The translations under genes were made by a program, and so were the position numbers. A stretch of DNA of 64,000 nt from Varanus komodoensis (Eukaryota > Chordata > Lepidosauria > Squamata > Varanidae): contig NW_025335568.1 in assembly GCF_004798865.1 (NCBI RefSeq), positions 6,455,533 to 6,519,532 of the forward strand. Reading direction: 5' to 3'. Below the pieces are notes generated by a model. The model saw nothing but the letters and a program-made list of their open reading frames with translations, was not told the origin of the DNA and searched no databases. How positions within the stretch are numbered: the first letter of the stretch is position 1; each line of letters opens with the position of its first letter. Shown here one piece after another: positions 23,197-35,020 of this stretch.

Positions 23197-24551
23197 TTAG
23201 GAAAAAGTGAACACCAGGCAAGATTGTATACAAAAATATATGCATTAGCAGAAATGCACAGGAAAATACCCAGCCTTTTATTTTTACACAGAGGTAAAAT
23301 AAATGGGTGCATTTGTGCACCCCTCTCATTCATAAAGCTTGTGAGGAGACCTCAGAATGGAATACTTTTTCCTGGTCCGCACTGAGTCAGGGGTCTCCAA
23401 ACCATCTCGACTTGCCAATTTGGCCCAAGTGAGAAAAGGAATTCCTGATGTGAATTCCTAGCTCTCCATGGGAGCGGGATCTCCTGCATAGATGGAGATA
23501 AGGTTATTCTGCGCCTACAGAGAATTTGCACCCGTGGAACAGGTGCACAGGTGGCAGGAGATACCGGATCAGCCAATGGGGCCCTTTGAGTGTTATTTTC
23601 GGAGCATCACTAAGGTTTCCAGATCTCTGAATCCATGAGGAACCACCAGATGTGTCCTGAAAATGGAATGCGATGGGGAAATATTCCCCTGGAAGATCCG
23701 GCAGCTCTTCTGGTTATGTGGCTTCAGGTAATTTGCTTTGCAGTGACCCATATGGGACTACCCACCCCTATTATTCAAGTCCAGCATTTTGTATTTCGAA
23801 TTACACCGCCTCTCACATAATAAACACGTCTCTTTCCCTTTTTTCCTTTATTAATAGAAAAGAGCAGCAGACAATAAGCTGGATTTTTCCCATTTTCAGT
23901 TATTTCTTCTTGTTTCTTCCTTTCCTTTTTTCTTTTTCTCTCCCCACACCCTTCCCCTTTTCATTTTTCCACAGCTTTCCTTAGGCTGCAAAATGTGTGC
24001 TTGGAGATATATATTACTTTCTCACTGGATTAACTTGACTCAAGAACGAGAACAGAACTGGCTCGTCTTTAACAGAAGGAATTAAAGCTAAACTTTAGAA
24101 AAGATTAGAAAGCTGGAAGGTTGAATATTTTCCTCAAAGGCTTGTTTGAAATTAAGGACTATTGCCTTGGCAGAATTAAGTCATAGCTTGTGATCTGAAA
24201 TCCACATAAAACGAAGAAATAAAACTAGCAATCATGTTTAAAGTGTTGGTCTGTCTTTGGGGAATCAGCTATAAAAGTAAACACAGCCAATGAAGAATTG
24301 GGTTTCCTTTTAATGGGTATATTTTTCTCAACTGTGCCTTTCATCATGATCAGGTTTGCTAACTATTGATTTTTTAAAAATCTTACTCCCCTTGGATGGA
24401 GCTAGAATACAGAACCTGGCAGAACATCCGACTATTTAGTTGTTTATGTTTTGGGCAGAAATGCATACATGCATTTTGGTACATGCGCACCACTGGCAAA
24501 AGTACATTTCTGTACTTTTTAGAATTGTACACTTTGTTCTCTGCACATCTA
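23197..24551. other. No recognised gene
   Basis: A pyrimidine-rich stretch at 23820-23980; otherwise AT-rich unassigned DNA. Confidence 0.5.
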
Positions 24552-24612
24552 TGTTGTTGTTTAATTGCGAAGTCATCCCTGACCCATCATGACTATACAA
24601 CACATATGAATA
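24552..24612 (-). mobile_element. BovB 3'-end scrap
   Basis: TGTTGTTGTTTAATTGCGAAGTCATCCCTGACCC resembles the terminal 50 bp of BovB in reverse orientation. Nothing beyond the tail is recognisable. Confidence 0.5.
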
Positions 24613-24984
24613 CACACATCTATACATGTTGTCAAATGTGTTGTTGTTGTTTCATGGAGCACATCTCATACTTGGAAAAGTGTGGTTTCTGACCACAGAT
24701 CGCGTTCAATTCTGCAAGGTGTGAACTAGGTGAATCCATAAAAATAGCTCAGAAGAGAGAATCTCTAACCCACTCTTACCCCAATCAACACACAATGTGT
24801 ATTGGTGTATTTAACTGTATTGACACAAACTAGGTGGACTTTGTATTTACCGCATTTCAGAAACACGTCAACAACCAGCAGAGCTTTGGATCATGCGCAT
24901 TGAACTGAGTGATTCTGGCTAAATTCCAGAAAAGCTGTGGAGTCTGAATGACCCACTCCAGTGCAGCAAACTTAAATGTCGACA

Positions 24985-25246
24985 TGGAATGTGGTGCGAC
25001 ATATTAAGTACATGTCTGTATTAATATGAGAAACTTTTCAAGTAAAGCATTCATCGAGTTTCTAATTGCAAAATGCATACTAATTAGAGGTGGCAATTTC
25101 CTGAATTGCGACAACCCCAGTTCCATGTCAATTAGTGCAATTAAAATGAATTAAGTGGTCTGTAATTGCCCCTCTGCTTTTTGCCTGAGCATTCATTTAA
25201 TAGGAAAGTTGGATGTACAATTAACTGCTAATTGCTGAGCTCAGGG
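24985..25246. promoter_or_regulatory. Candidate conserved noncoding element
   Basis: AT-rich and repeat-free, with many TAATTA/CAATTA words (ATACTAATTAGAGG, GTCAATTAGTGCAATTAAAA, ATTAACTGCTAATTGC). This texture is common in ancient vertebrate enhancers. Inference only. Confidence 0.25.
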
Positions 25247-25247
25247 T

Positions 25248-25328
25248 CGAGAGAGTGAGAGAGAGAGAATGAGAGAGAGAGAGAGAGAGAGAGAGATTGA
25301 GAGAAAGAGAGAGAGGAGAGAGAGAGAA
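25248..25328 (+). repeat. (GA)n microsatellite
   Basis: About 80 bp of GAGAGA with interruptions (GAATGAGAG, GATTGAGAG, AGGAGAG). It abuts an AT-rich, possibly conserved segment. Confidence 0.95.
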
Positions 25329-26029
25329 TTCTAACAGAACTTGAAATTAATGAAAACTACAATAACGAAGTTCTGTGCTGCAATAATTAGCAAGCAACTG
25401 TAAAACAAGATAGGGGCTTAATTATGTTGCACGTTCCGTGAGGATGCATACGTGTATGGCTGAAAGGGTGTGTGTAAGCATTCTAGTTCCAAAGCAACCT
25501 GAGGCTACATACCCTGTTCTCATTTACACTAAGTGGGCTTACTAAGGGTTTGCTTGGGGGTTCCAGGTCCCCTCCCTTGTTCCTGGCTTTATTTCTTGGG
25601 GACAGAGAGATTGCTGCATCTTCCTCTTCCAAGGAACTTCCATCACTCTGGGATGCTCTTGGTGTGGCCAGGGAGAGCTTTGTCACTCACTTCTCTCAGT
25701 TGTCTTTTGAATGATAGGAAGCGAGCTCACCCATTGTTCCAAACAGCCAGCAGATTCAAGGTTACATCATTCTAATTTGTTAATCCCCTTTCACTTCACA
25801 TTTTGTTTTTTTTCTTCCTCATTATCTTTCCCCTTAGCTCCTCATGTTACATACTCTCTCCTTTCTCATACCCTTCTTTTTTCCAGTGTGTCCCTCCTCT
25901 TGTCTGATTTTACGCCTTGTTTGATTTTATGATATAATGCAATACTGATTTAAAAAACAATAAGAAATTTATTCCATGCACAACTAAGTCCAGTGGACTG
26001 TGATGGAACAACTAAACCATCGTGGGGAA
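25329..26029. other. No recognised feature
   Basis: Pyrimidine-rich around 25800-25900; no gene or repeat identified. Confidence 0.5.
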
Positions 26030-26232
26030 CCACTGAAGTCCTGTGATTAAGAGTGCTGGACCAGAGCTGTGGTTTCTAGTCCCACTGAGTCATGGAGCGC
26101 ACTGGGTGTCTTTGAGCCAACCATGTATTCTCACCCTGTCCTACCTCACAGGGTTGTTTTTGTTAGGATAAATGGAGAGAAGGAGAACTGTGTAAGTTGT
26201 TTTGCATTCCTTGCAAGTAGGAGAAAAAGAGC
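26030..26232 (+). mobile_element. Sauria-type tRNA-derived SINE, diverged
   Basis: GTGATTAAGAGTGCTGGACC, TGGTTTCTAGTCCCACTGAG, CATGGAGCGCACTGGGTGTC and TACCTCACAGGGTTGTTTTT follow the SINE order; the 5' 15 bases are lost or mutated. Confidence 0.8.
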
Positions 26233-26690
26233 ACATGAATCATCATTATTTAAAATGAAAGGGGAAGGGCAAACGCCGCACGCGTACATACACACACAAG
26301 AGAGCGGGAGAGGAATTTAATGGCTATTCTGCTATTACACTTAGATTTCAATGGTCTTTTTCATTCAAATTACTGGCAGGGGCGGTATAAGATGGAGTTA
26401 CTCAGGGTTGCCTTTGGGTTTCGTCTGATGGCTGCCTTGACCATTAATTACCTGGCAGTTACTCTGTGTGTGTGTTCTGTTTATTCCCATTCTAAAAGCT
26501 TAAATGACTCTCCTGCTGTTCAGCTTTGGGTAGGAAGAGCTTTATGACATCACAGCCTGGTCTTTTGGCTTTTTCCCTCTCCACCACTGGAATGTGTGTC
26601 CAAGATGTATTTGACCTTCAGGATGAAGGAGGATTAACAAACCTGGCACAAAACCTCCATCCTTTACCTCCTGTTTCCATATTTTCTTGT

Positions 26691-26782
26691 GTTTCAATCC
26701 TATACTCACTGACCTGGAAGTAAGCCCCCTGAACTCCGAGGGATTTTACTTCTGAGTGGATATGTGTAAGATTGCACTGTGC
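26691..26782. repeat. Short palindromic interspersed repeat, good copy
   Basis: TTTCAATCCTATACTCACTG, ACCTGGAAGTAAGCCCCCTG, GGGATTTTACTTCTGAGTGG, ATATGTGTAAGATTGCACTG. The two ends are complementary (CAATCCTATAC with GTGTAAGATTG), as in a short inverted-repeat transposon. Confidence 0.6.
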
Positions 26783-28164
26783 AAGAGGGGAGGGAGTACC
26801 TGACATTTTAACAGGGAGAAGCACTTACAATATCTTGTGATCTCAGATCAGACAAAATTAATACCATATTCATGTGAAGAGTGGATTTTAATATATTTCA
26901 TAGTCTGGTGAAATATACTGATAACCTTTCACTGCACAATTTTAGAAGTTTGCATTTAAAATGTTTACACATGCAAATCAATCAATTAGCTGGACTTTCA
27001 TTTGAAGTCAGTGCCCTCCCACTTTGCTAAGAGTGGGGTTCTTCTAATTCCTCTCCCTCTTACATGGTTATGGGCATAGCCCTGTGTATATTTAGAAGGA
27101 AAAAGGGTCCTTTAGCTCCCAGTGATGCTGACTGGGGAACACTGGGAGTTGTAGGTCTTTTTCTCCATCTAAACATGCATAAGATTACAATGTTGGCTGG
27201 AAAATGCTGGAAGTTGAATCTTCTCTTCTCTGAACATGCATATGACTGCAGCCTTAAATATTACTTACATATCCAGCTCACAGATCTGTTGTAGAGTGGT
27301 AAATCCCATCCCAACCAACTCAAAGCTTACACTAGCTATGGCCCACCAGATTATTTTGGTATCTGGGGCAGAGCATCCTACGGGGTCTTTCTACCTGCTT
27401 TGAGAAGAAACACAACAATTATAGCTTAATTACCAATCAACTGTTTTTTTCTTTTCTCCTAAAATCAGCTTCCAGAGTCAGTTGCCTGACTCTATCTCCC
27501 CTTTGGGCCTCTCTTTTGTGCCTGAAGGGAAAAAAAATTACAACAATAATATACCAGGCCTTAAATTTCCTGCAGCTGGAGGCTTTTGGCTGTCCATTCA
27601 CCGGGTGTGTAAAACTCTATCCACCTAAATGGCTACTAATCCATATTCTTTCCATTGATAGTTCTGATGTCTCCCTTTAGAAATATTACATAAAGGAGAG
27701 GCATAGTACCCATTAGATTTTATGAGCTTAAAAATTACTTTTCCATGATGGCATCTAGATTTCATGGATAGGTTGGCGGGCTGCATGTGAAATAGCACTA
27801 GACTCTTATCTGGCCAGAGAAATGAACTGTATGTCCAAATAAATTACACTGATATTGTTTCATTAAAAAGAAAACATACATTTTTATTATTGATCTGTTT
27901 CTTTCAGAGATGGGGGGAGCTGTGATACTTCATATTGGATTTAACTCTCTTGCTGTGCAGTATAAAATGCCACAAGTACCTTACCTCACGTCTTTTGCCT
28001 CCCCAGTCCCTAAAATTTAAACATACTCCTAAGTGAGTTCACACACAAAGAAAGTAAAATGATTCCTGGATCACACCCCTTCAGTATGAAGGAATCGTGC
28101 TTCAGTGCTTTCCCATGGAATTAGGACACAGAATCCATTTGCATATAAAAGTAGCCTCTTGGGA
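26783..28164. other. No recognised gene
   Basis: AT-rich; only the small repeat fragment at 27100. Confidence 0.5.
27100..27165. repeat. Fragment resembling the 56950 repeat
   Basis: TTAGCTCCCAGTGATGCTGA then CTGGGGAACACTGGGAGTTG has the same inner-arm words, with complementarity CTCCCAGTG/CACTGGGAG. Confidence 0.35.
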
Positions 28165-29640
28165 ATCAAACTAGGTTCATACTCTTCCTCCTGGTGACCA
28201 AGTCCAGGAAGGGACAAGCATGCACACACACATGTGCAGAGAGAGAGGGAGGGAGGGAGAGAATGGGTACAGACCTAGTCCAATCTAGGGAACTGAGAGA
28301 AACCAAAATTGTTCTTCTCCAGCCAGATGGCTGCAACTGGACTTGCCAGAAAACCTGTTTCAACCATCATCCTGCGGTCTGAGGAAGCAGGTCTAGGAAA
28401 ACAGCCTTGGGATGCCTCTGGACAACACAAGATCTCCTCTTCTCCAGGGTGTCTTGTCCTGTTCTCCAGGATCTCTGCAAGATGATAGAGAGAATCCATC
28501 TGCTAGACGCTTCAACACGCTCGGATGAAATTCACCTGGATCGAGAAACTTGAATCCATTTAAGCTGTTTAGGTACTTTCTGTCAACCTCAAGCTGTGCT
28601 CCTTCCGTTTCAACCTGTCTATCGTATATGTGCTGGGACCCAGATGCTCTTCTTCAAAGAGACTGAGCCAAAAGAGGACCTGAGCGATTCTGCCTTTTCT
28701 TTGTCACCTCCAACATTTGTCTTCTGGTCTACCACTACTTCTGTGTCCTCTTAAACGCATGGAAAAAGCCCTTCCGGTTACCTTCAAGAGCGTTCCACAC
28801 CAACCTCAGCTCATTCTGAGCTTTAGAATTCAGACACCTTATTTGTAGTTCTGGGCTGCCTGCCTGTACAATTTCTTAGTCACCAGCCTTTCCTTTCAGC
28901 TCCTGCTTGATCTTCAGATCATCACAAAACCTTTTTCTGGAGTCACACTGGCTTCTTCTGTCACCTTTCCTATTTCCCTCCTCAGCGGAATTATTTCTGA
29001 TTGTGCCTTTTGTTATTTCCTTTATTAGGAACTCCCTTTCCTTTCCCATGTTAGACTTTCCCATGTTAGACTTTCTTTCCATGTATTAGCATTGCTCTGA
29101 GATTATTAAAATCAGCTTTCTCAATGTCCAAAGTACACATTCCACCAGCCTCACACCCTTCATTTTCCTCATCTTCAGAAACTTCAGTGTTTCATGGTCA
29201 CGCTCCTTCAAAGTCCCTGCTACGATTTCACTTCATCAAGTAACTCTTTTCTATGGGTTGGAATCAGGTCAAGGATGGCTCAGCCCCTTGTTCCTCTTCC
29301 GGCTTCTGAACGAGAAAATTGTTGGCGAGCTAAGGCACGGATTTCTCAGTGAGACTCCTCTTGGTTGAGTTTGTCTCCCAAAAATATCAAAGCCATAAGC
29401 TCAGCTCATCAATATGTCCTTGTAACAGCAGAAATTTTCCATTAGAAACATCACCTACAACTTCTTGATCAATGGTAGACATCAACCACAATATTTCTTC
29501 CGTTTATTTTAATCCAAATGCTTTCATGAGAGCCACCATGTTTATTCTCTTGAATTTCTGTGCAGGTGAGCACATTCCTAATATACAGCACAGCTGCTCC
29601 CCTCTTTCTTCTGAAATAAGGTTTACTTACTTGGCTGTGG
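28165..29640 (-). mobile_element. CR1-like LINE, internal ORF2 region (endonuclease to RT start)
   Basis: Minus-strand frames give, in order, RRKRGAAVLYIRNVL then ESIWIKINGRNIVVDVYH (29625 to about 29469; end of the endonuclease domain), LDIEKADFNNLRAML near 29120, QNELRLVWNALEGNRKGFFH (about 28825-28765; pre-RT linker) and GFKFLDPGEFHPSVLKRLAD (28560-28501; start of the RT region). The order matches CR1-type ORF2 proteins recalled from the family. Many stops and frameshifts lie between the blocks. Most LINE copies here keep only the 3' end, so this upstream piece is unusual. Confidence 0.72.
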
Positions 29641-29644
29641 GCTT

Positions 29645-29833
29645 CCTCCTTTACCAGAGGAGGCACACCTGCCGGTACCCGTTGCTGAGGCGCTCGGCAG
29701 CTGGAGGACTTGCCCCCATCCTGCCGGAGGGGTCCTGTGGCCAGCTGGGTCACCAATGTGTGCACAGAGTGGGGCACTGGATGGACCGAGGGGCTGACCC
29801 AGCAGGGCCGCTCTTACGTTCTTATGCTCCTAT
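29645..29833 (+). mobile_element. CR1-like LINE 3' end
   Basis: The plus strand ends GGGGCTGACCCAGCAGGGCC then GCTCTTACGTTCTTATG, the terminus of the GGTCTGATCCAGCAGGGC subfamily, preceded by GGTCACCAATGTGTGCACAG and GAGTGGGGCACTGGATGGAC. It abuts the minus-strand CR1-like piece below it. Confidence 0.75.
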
Positions 29834-30039
29834 AGCCTTCCATCGCTATGTTCCCCTCATGGGAGTCATTCTCCTCCCAGTCATACCTATTAGATTCACT
29901 TCTTGAATCAAGAATTCAAGCTCCTCCTGTTTATTACCAACATTCCAAGAACGAATATAAAAACAAAGAGAGCCACAAAGTTTATAATTCAATTATGGTC
30001 TTGCTTTAAAAAAAAAAAAAAATAAGATATCGAATGAGC

Positions 30040-30700
30040 TTCACTACAGCTGCTCTCTCAGTTCTTGCTACCTGTTCTAAGTTGCTGTTCTCCCTCCCAG
30101 CAGTAACGGCCTCACCAGCGCTTCTTGCTAAAAGTCTTTATTGTACATGTAAGTCCCTGAGCATACAAAGTGAAAAGGAGAACCCTCTCTGGCCCTCTTC
30201 ACCCAAAGCTTTGTTTATGAATCCTTCAGCACCTGTCCTTGCAGGGAGGAGCTCTGTGGAACAGGGCATGCCTTTGCCCCTCCCTCTGAGATCCCGGCTG
30301 GACCGCCCTGTGACTGTGGCAAGGGACTGTCGGCTCCACCTCCTCAGGAGGCTGGAGTTCCCTGTCTGATAGACTCCCCATCTCTACCTCTCCTCCCGCA
30401 AGCAGTTTTTGTTCCTTCCCATTCCCATGGGTGGGTTGACTGGGCCCCTTGGCTGCCCTTGAACCCATCTGCCCCATAGCAAAGGCAGGTTCGCCAGACC
30501 TTGGGCTGCAGCTGGAGCTGGGTCCATTTCAGCCATCATCTCGTTGTCAGAGTCTGAGGTGTCAGCCCTGCAGGGATGGGCCAACTCCCCTGCACACAGC
30601 GCATCCTCGGATGTTCCGCCTCTCACGCTTGCCCCTGAAGTTTGCCAGAACATACACACAGAACAAGACTCTGGGCATCAGCCCTCTGGATTTTCAAGTA
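30040..30700 (-). mobile_element. Possible LTR-retroelement remnant
   Basis: On the minus strand a GC-rich stretch ends in TTACATGTACAATAAAGACT, an AATAAA-type signal as in the R region of many LTRs. No paired LTR, primer-binding site or protein domain was recognised, so this is only a suggestion. It could instead be a 3' UTR-like retrocopy or an unclassified repeat. Confidence 0.2.
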
Positions 30701-31780
30701 GTCCAGGTGCCCAGCCAAGTAGTTGTCCAACTGTGCCTTCTCATGTCACCAGCCCTGGTGGAGAAGATGAAACCGTGGTCTGGACCGGCAAGTTCCTTTA
30801 TGTTTCCCAGTGCATTGAAGGGCTCCGTAACTGGGTCTGCGTGCCTCCGTCTTTCCTCCCACCTCTTGCTCTTTTTGGATTACATTTCACCCTTACTATT
30901 TCAATATGATCTTTGGTAAGTAAATGCAAATTAACAACAGCAAATGCTACTCTGTGCAGTGGTGAAAAGATGAACTTCAGTTATCTGCAATGTAATTTTC
31001 ACCACAGTGGTCTTAACTCAGCTGCATTTTCTTGATGCTTGCTATTAATCCTTTGTAATAAAAATTTAGATACAGAAAGATATGTGGGCTCAGTGCTTTT
31101 CCCTTCCCCCACCTCTGCTTCTGCTAGCTTTATTATTTTGGAGAAGTAATTGCTTAATTACTTCAGAGTTGCAGAAAGCTGAGCGGATGTGCTTTTCCAT
31201 CTGTTTTGTTAATTTCTTGAAACGGTGCCATTCAAGAAGGAAGGAAAGATAAAGAAACAATTGCATCCTCATTAGAGCATTATTGCTAGGGATGGGGAGA
31301 AGTTGGTTCCGTTGACACAGTGATACAAACTTAATTCACATTTTCCAAACCACTGTGTGAACTGGAGCACAGCTCTTTTTCAGGATTCACACTTCCCTGG
31401 CTTTTGCAATGTAGTTTTCTGAGCCACATAAGTGTGCAAACATGCCTATATTATGGAAAGTGCGTATATTTGGGGGACATACACGAATCCTTAATGGAAT
31501 GGAAAATTGCTTGGAAAAATGCATATTATTAAATACTTACTCTATTCAAGTGTGCATGGAAATGCATATATTGGGGGAAATGAATGCAAGTTTATGCATA
31601 CATATCTGTATTTATCTGCCTTGTCAGCTATATTACAAAAGGGTGAAGAAACAGGGTAGAACGAATGTCATGCTAGCAAAATGATGGATAAGATGTAAGG
31701 TCATGGATAGTGTGTTTCAAGACATCCTACAAGTCTTGAAGACCCATATAGTACTTCCAGTACCAGGAACAGTGTGTTTA
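30701..31780. other. No recognised feature
   Basis: Mostly AT-rich; plus frames at 30449-30919 are compositional. Confidence 0.5.
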
Positions 31781-31915
31781 TGTACACCAATCACTGGGGA
31801 ACATGGATGTGAAGGTGCTACTTGGGAATTTCCTATGGGCAGCTGGTTGGCCCCTGCCTGGGCAGAATGCTGTTCTAGATGGAACTTTGGTCTGATCCAG
31901 TGCCTAGATTTGTAC
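31781..31915 (+). mobile_element. CR1-like LINE 3' end
   Basis: CAATCACTGGGGAACATGGA, TTCCTATGGGCAGCTGGTTG and GGAACTTTGGTCTGATCCAG match the terminal part of the same subfamily as 12765, in plus orientation. Confidence 0.75.
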
Positions 31916-32879
31916 ACATGTGTAATGATATTCTCAGAGTTTCGGTTCTTTTCCTAATGATCCTTTGTATGGAGCTGACCTTTCTTGTGCTGCCTACAGG
32001 AGGTCAACCTTTCCTTTCAGCTGTTAACCACAGTCCCATGATCACTTTCTGGTTGATTCGCTCTTGCTCAGACCCCAGCAGTGTAGATGTGAAATCAGGA
32101 TTGTTTGCATCTAAGGTGAGGTTAGGACATTTGGACCGCAATTTGGACTGTGGAGCTTGCCTAAGCTTTCTGGAATTCATCCCTGGAGATTGTGCTCAGG
32201 CGGAGGTGGGAATCATGGCACTGAGCAGCATCTTTGATAGACAAGTCTATGGATTTTCAGCAAGAGTGTTGATGCTTCCCCCAAGTCAGAAGAAACACTT
32301 GGGGGCTGAATTCCCTTGAAGACTTGCTTCCTTGCTTATTTATTATTTTATTTCCATAGTGCCGCACAACAGGAGGGTATCAAGTTATGAATCCCAAAGT
32401 ACCCTAAATCCAGTTTAAAGCTGTTATTGCCCATAACTAAAATTTAGGAGAGATTTCAACTGTTCGAATGGTGTGTAGGGGTCAGAACCCTAACTGGGAA
32501 ACTCAAATCGATGGGACCAGGGAAAGGTTGTGTTGCCATGTTGTAATTGCGGAGGGCAAACTGAGACCCTGCACGGGGCCCAATTCGGCCAACCGTGCTG
32601 AGGTTCTGCATCCCGAGCACGAAGTTGGGTTGGACAGTGTCACCACTCACTGGGGATCGCCAAGGCATGCCCTGCCCTGGAAGACCCCTGAACAGATGTT
32701 TCATTCTGAATGCCGCCCACCCCTCAACGGAGGCAGAGATGGACTGATGCGAAAGGGGCAGGCCAGGTGGGCAGTTACTGCTCCCACGTGAAGCATCCCA
32801 GGGCTAACTCGGAGATGCTGCTTCGCTGACTGGAGGCCTGGCAGATGAGCTGCACCAGGAGACGTGATTTCGTTGGACC
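31916..32879. other. No recognised feature
   Basis: A 146-codon plus frame (31879-32319) starts inside a CR1 terminus and has no known domain. 32460-32860 is GC-rich and unassigned. Confidence 0.45.
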
Positions 32880-33100
32880 ATGTTTAGGCAAAAGCTCCTT
32901 CTTCACCACAGTCACGTCAGGATGTATCTCTGAGCTGGCACAGGGCAGTTTGTTGAATCCAACCCAAACAACTCATTCTGGGAACCCTCCCTTTCAGTAT
33001 GTCTGCACCCGTTCCCTCTATATGTTGACCTTCTAGTCAGCAAGCTCCCTTCTCCCAGCACCTCATCATGGGGTCAGGCATCCTGCCAGCTTCTTCTCTT
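32880..33100. repeat. Unclassified repeat pair, member 1
   Basis: GGCAGTTTGTTGAATCCAAC and, further on, CTTCTAGTCAGCAAGCTCCC and CTCATCATGGGGTCA align in order with 45220-45470. No coding signal is shared, so this is a dispersed noncoding repeat. Confidence 0.5.
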
Positions 33101-34242
33101 AGAGCTCCTCTCCCATGCCCCCACTGAAGAGCTGTATATCTTGATTATCCCCAGAGCTTGCCTCACCACCTGGAGAGATCAGCCTTGAGACAAAGCCCTC
33201 TGCTTCTCCCATCCCAAAGTCTGAATCCACAGATCCCCAGGTCTCCTCTGTGTGCACCTGTTCATCCTCTGACTCAAAGTTCAGATTGGGCCGAATACAG
33301 CAATCACCCTAATCCCTGAACAGTAATGACTGTTCCTGAGAGATCCTGACTCTGGCAATCATTTCCCCCATGGAACAGAGAGAGCAGAGGGGTGCACCTG
33401 GCAGCAAGCCAAGAGGCACAACCTTAAATAGCCTTTGCCATCGGCAACTTTTGGGGAGAATGCTTTCCATCACAGATGTCCCTCGACCCCTTCTGAGAAA
33501 AACATCTATGTTTCTGTGAGGCTCTGTGAAGATGTGATCTCCAGCAGGAAGGGGATGGTGGGGAATTGATGTACCACTTCAGATAGACTCACCAACAGAC
33601 TTTTTAATTTTTTTAAATGAGAGAGTTTCCAGCCAAGATGACTCCTTAAAGCTCCTCCAAAACACATTACTGTGCAAATAGAAAGTTACTGTACATTAAT
33701 TATTCATCTCCCTGTGGTTCATTATTTTCACTGCTCTAAGCCAGGTTTATTTAGGCATTACTAATAAAGGATTGCTGATACTGAATATGGTGAATTCTGG
33801 ACTATTTCAATTAATCAAGAGTCAACAAAGTTAATTAGTTCACGTGTTATCTGAAGCGGAGAAACGCATTCCTCCTGATGACGGAGTGTTCTCCCCACCA
33901 GTGCCTGGCCACCCATTCTGTGTCCTGTCAAGCCCTCATAAACCGTGATTTATGGACGCCGTGCACATCCATGCTGCGCTGGGGATGTGGGGAAGCATCA
34001 CCACACTCCTTTAATTGTCACTAATGAAGCAGTTCACTTATTTGAACTGTAGGGATAGCAGCTGGATGAATGAGCATAGCAGAAAGAGGGAGAGAGGAGG
34101 AGAAGCCAGAACTATGGAACGAACAGCATTTTTGCTTTGTTTGGTTGAGGGTGACAATGGTATCTGGACACATCTTCTGCCACTGTCACTGTTTGAGAAC
34201 ATGGGATCACATTTGTACCCTGAGATACACAGATAGCCCTTA
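33101..34242. other. No recognised gene
   Basis: Unassigned apart from the AT-rich candidate element at 33660-33870. Confidence 0.5.
33660..33870. promoter_or_regulatory. Candidate conserved noncoding element
   Basis: TACATTAATTATTCATCTCC, AGGCATTACTAATAAAGGAT and TTCAATTAATCAAGAGTCAA in a repeat-free stretch. Inference only. Confidence 0.25.
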
Positions 34243-34632
34243 AAGAGTTGTTGTTAGTTGCAAAGTCACGTCTGACCCATCGCAACCTTCCTCCAGGCCT
34301 GCCTGTCCTCCACCATCTCCTGGAGTCCACTTAAGCTCACACTGTCTGCTTCAGTGACTCCATCCAGCCACTTCATCCTCTGCCGTCCCCTTCTTTTTTT
34401 GCCCTCAATTGTTCCCATCATTAGGCTCTTCTCCAGTGAGTCCTTCCTTCTCATTAGGTGGCCAAAGTATTTGAGCTTCATCTTCAGGATCTGGCCTTCT
34501 AAAGAGCAGTCAGGGTTGATCTCCTCTAAGACTGACTAGTTTGATCTCCTTGCAGTCCAAGGAACTCGCAGGTGTCTTCTCCAGCACCACAATTCAAAGG
34601 CCTCAATTCTTCGGTGCTCAGCCTTCCTTAAG
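34243..34632 (-). mobile_element. BovB/RTE LINE, 5'-truncated 3' end
   Basis: The plus strand starts GTTGTTGTTAGTTGCAAAGTCACG and runs to GGTGCTCAGCCTTCCTTA. The minus strand codes MKLKYFGHLMRRKDSLEKSL then GTIEGKKRRGRQRMKWLDGVT (34481 down to 34266), the BovB ORF2 C-terminus. A short deletion near 34286 removes the usual CCATGGACAA stretch. The element is oriented minus. Confidence 0.9.
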
Positions 34633-34911
34633 AGTAGGTAGATGAAATCTGAAGATTGGTACTGGCATGGCTCCGGTCATCACCACAGCATGGTTTGCCC
34701 ACCTGGAGCATTCTCTCACTGTGTGCTCCAGATGTTCTGCCTTCCTAGAAGCTATGAAGAATCCATGCTGTACTGCCAGACTAAAGATATTTGTAAGCAC
34801 TTGATTGGAGTCTGTGTACCTTCAATCACCTATGGATCTACCTGATACTTGGTGATACATGAAGGACTTTACTGTCTCCCATTCTGGCCAGAATCCAGCA
34901 GTAGTTATTCT

Positions 34912-35020
34912 TAAAATCAAACCTATTGGTCATGCTTCAGTCAATGGTGACTTAATTACCATTGGTCTGACATTGATTTCAATGAGTCTCCTGCTTTAAG
35001 CATAACAAAATCTGGATCCA
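34912..35020. repeat. Short palindromic interspersed repeat, diverged
   Basis: AAACCTATTGGTCATGCTTC, AATGGTGACTTAATTACCAT, then CATTGATTTCAATGAGTCTC. Similar arrangement to 22535, weaker match. Confidence 0.35.

Noticed and set aside
31879-32319. 146-codon plus-strand frame
   Set aside because: It begins inside a CR1 terminus (GGTCTGATCCAG), so it cannot be a host gene start; no domain follows.
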